From: Candidatus Zixiibacteriota bacterium
GTDB taxonomy: Bacteria; Zixibacteria; MSB-5A5; GN15; PGXB01
Direction: 5' to 3'
Length of the DNA stretch: 7,252 nt
Assembly: GCA_030591405.1 (NCBI GenBank)
Contig: JAUVBC010000103.1
Location: 1-7,252, forward strand
Positions 7,173 through 7,252 of the stretch are shown here, piece by piece; within the stretch, counting starts at the first letter, position 1; each line of letters opens with the position of its first letter. A program made the translations under genes and the position numbers. The notes below the pieces were generated by a model that made no database searches, was not told the DNA's origin, and saw nothing but the letters and a program-made list of their open reading frames with translations.

Positions 7173-7252
7173 TTAAATCATTCAAAGAACTTCACGATGC
7201 CGCCTCTGAAAAAATAAAAGATGACAGTGAAAAAAGAGTCGGTGCTATATGC
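7169..7252 (+). CDS. Second phosphate acyltransferase-like gene, N-terminal 28 residues only
   Basis: An open frame starts with GTG at 7169 and runs to the window end. It overlaps the preceding ptb stop by 4 nt and has a strong GGAGG ribosome-binding site. The 28 visible residues begin VIKSFKELHDAA and end KRVGAIC. The IKSFKEL opening, a roughly 25-residue helical lead-in, and then KRVGAI at the point where the upstream gene has KKMVAVAG, all resemble the N-terminus of Ptb-family enzymes. I infer a tandem Ptb/Pta paralogue. The catalytic part lies outside the window, so the family call rests on little sequence; that it is a real gene is much surer than its identity. Confidence 0.6.
   Translation, partial: MIKSFKELHDAASEKIKDDSEKRVGAIC

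Noticed and set aside
1..7252. Archaeal origin, suggested by iorAB
   Set aside because: iorAB is widespread in anaerobic bacteria; the window has sigma-70-type promoters and a rho-independent terminator, and buk/ptb is a bacterial pathway.
1..7252. CRISPR array, tRNA/rRNA, insertion sequence, phage or defence genes
   Set aside because: No spaced direct repeats, RNA-gene motifs, transposase or terminal inverted repeats were seen; nearly all DNA is accounted for by six metabolic or transport genes.

Overview
The window carries bacterial housekeeping and fermentation genes: two divergent single genes on the left, then one tight operon on the right. The composition is moderately A+T-rich by eye. 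Start regions show Shine-Dalgarno sequences for several genes, and two good sigma-70-type promoters are visible (TTGACC with TATATT, and TTGACC with TATAAT), so this is a bacterium. The gene content (a ferredoxin-dependent 2-oxoacid oxidoreductase with an acyl-phosphate/acid kinase route) points to an anaerobe that ferments amino acids. I cannot fix the phylum from the sequence. An uncultured member of the FCB superphylum or a similar lineage is only a guess. The promoters do not look like the Bacteroidetes -33/-7 type.

Left region (1-1459): an almost complete phosphomannomutase/phosphoglucomutase gene on the minus strand. It starts with TTG at 1296, and its last residues lie beyond base 1. 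Its promoter and Shine-Dalgarno sequence can be read directly. The gap from 1349 to 1459 is extremely A+T-rich and must serve the divergent gene on the plus strand.

Middle (1460-2717): a 379-residue Major Facilitator transporter of unknown substrate, then a 118-bp gap. That gap holds an intrinsic terminator whose hairpin physically contains the -35 box of the next promoter.

Right region (2718-7252): a co-directional operon. It runs iorA, iorB (1-nt gap), buk (18-nt gap), ptb-like (11-nt gap), and a second gene overlapping by 4 nt that looks like another Ptb-type phosphate acyltransferase and is cut by the window end. Read as a pathway, IorAB would oxidise an aryl- or branched-chain 2-oxoacid from amino-acid transamination to an acyl-CoA, CO2 and reduced ferredoxin. 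Ptb would exchange CoA for phosphate, and Buk would transfer the phosphate to ADP, releasing the free acid and ATP. This is a complete energy-conserving module. Each family is well known; the points worth a second look are this particular gene combination, the apparent tandem Ptb paralogues and the terminator/promoter overlap. I see no RNA genes, CRISPR arrays, insertion sequences or phage genes.
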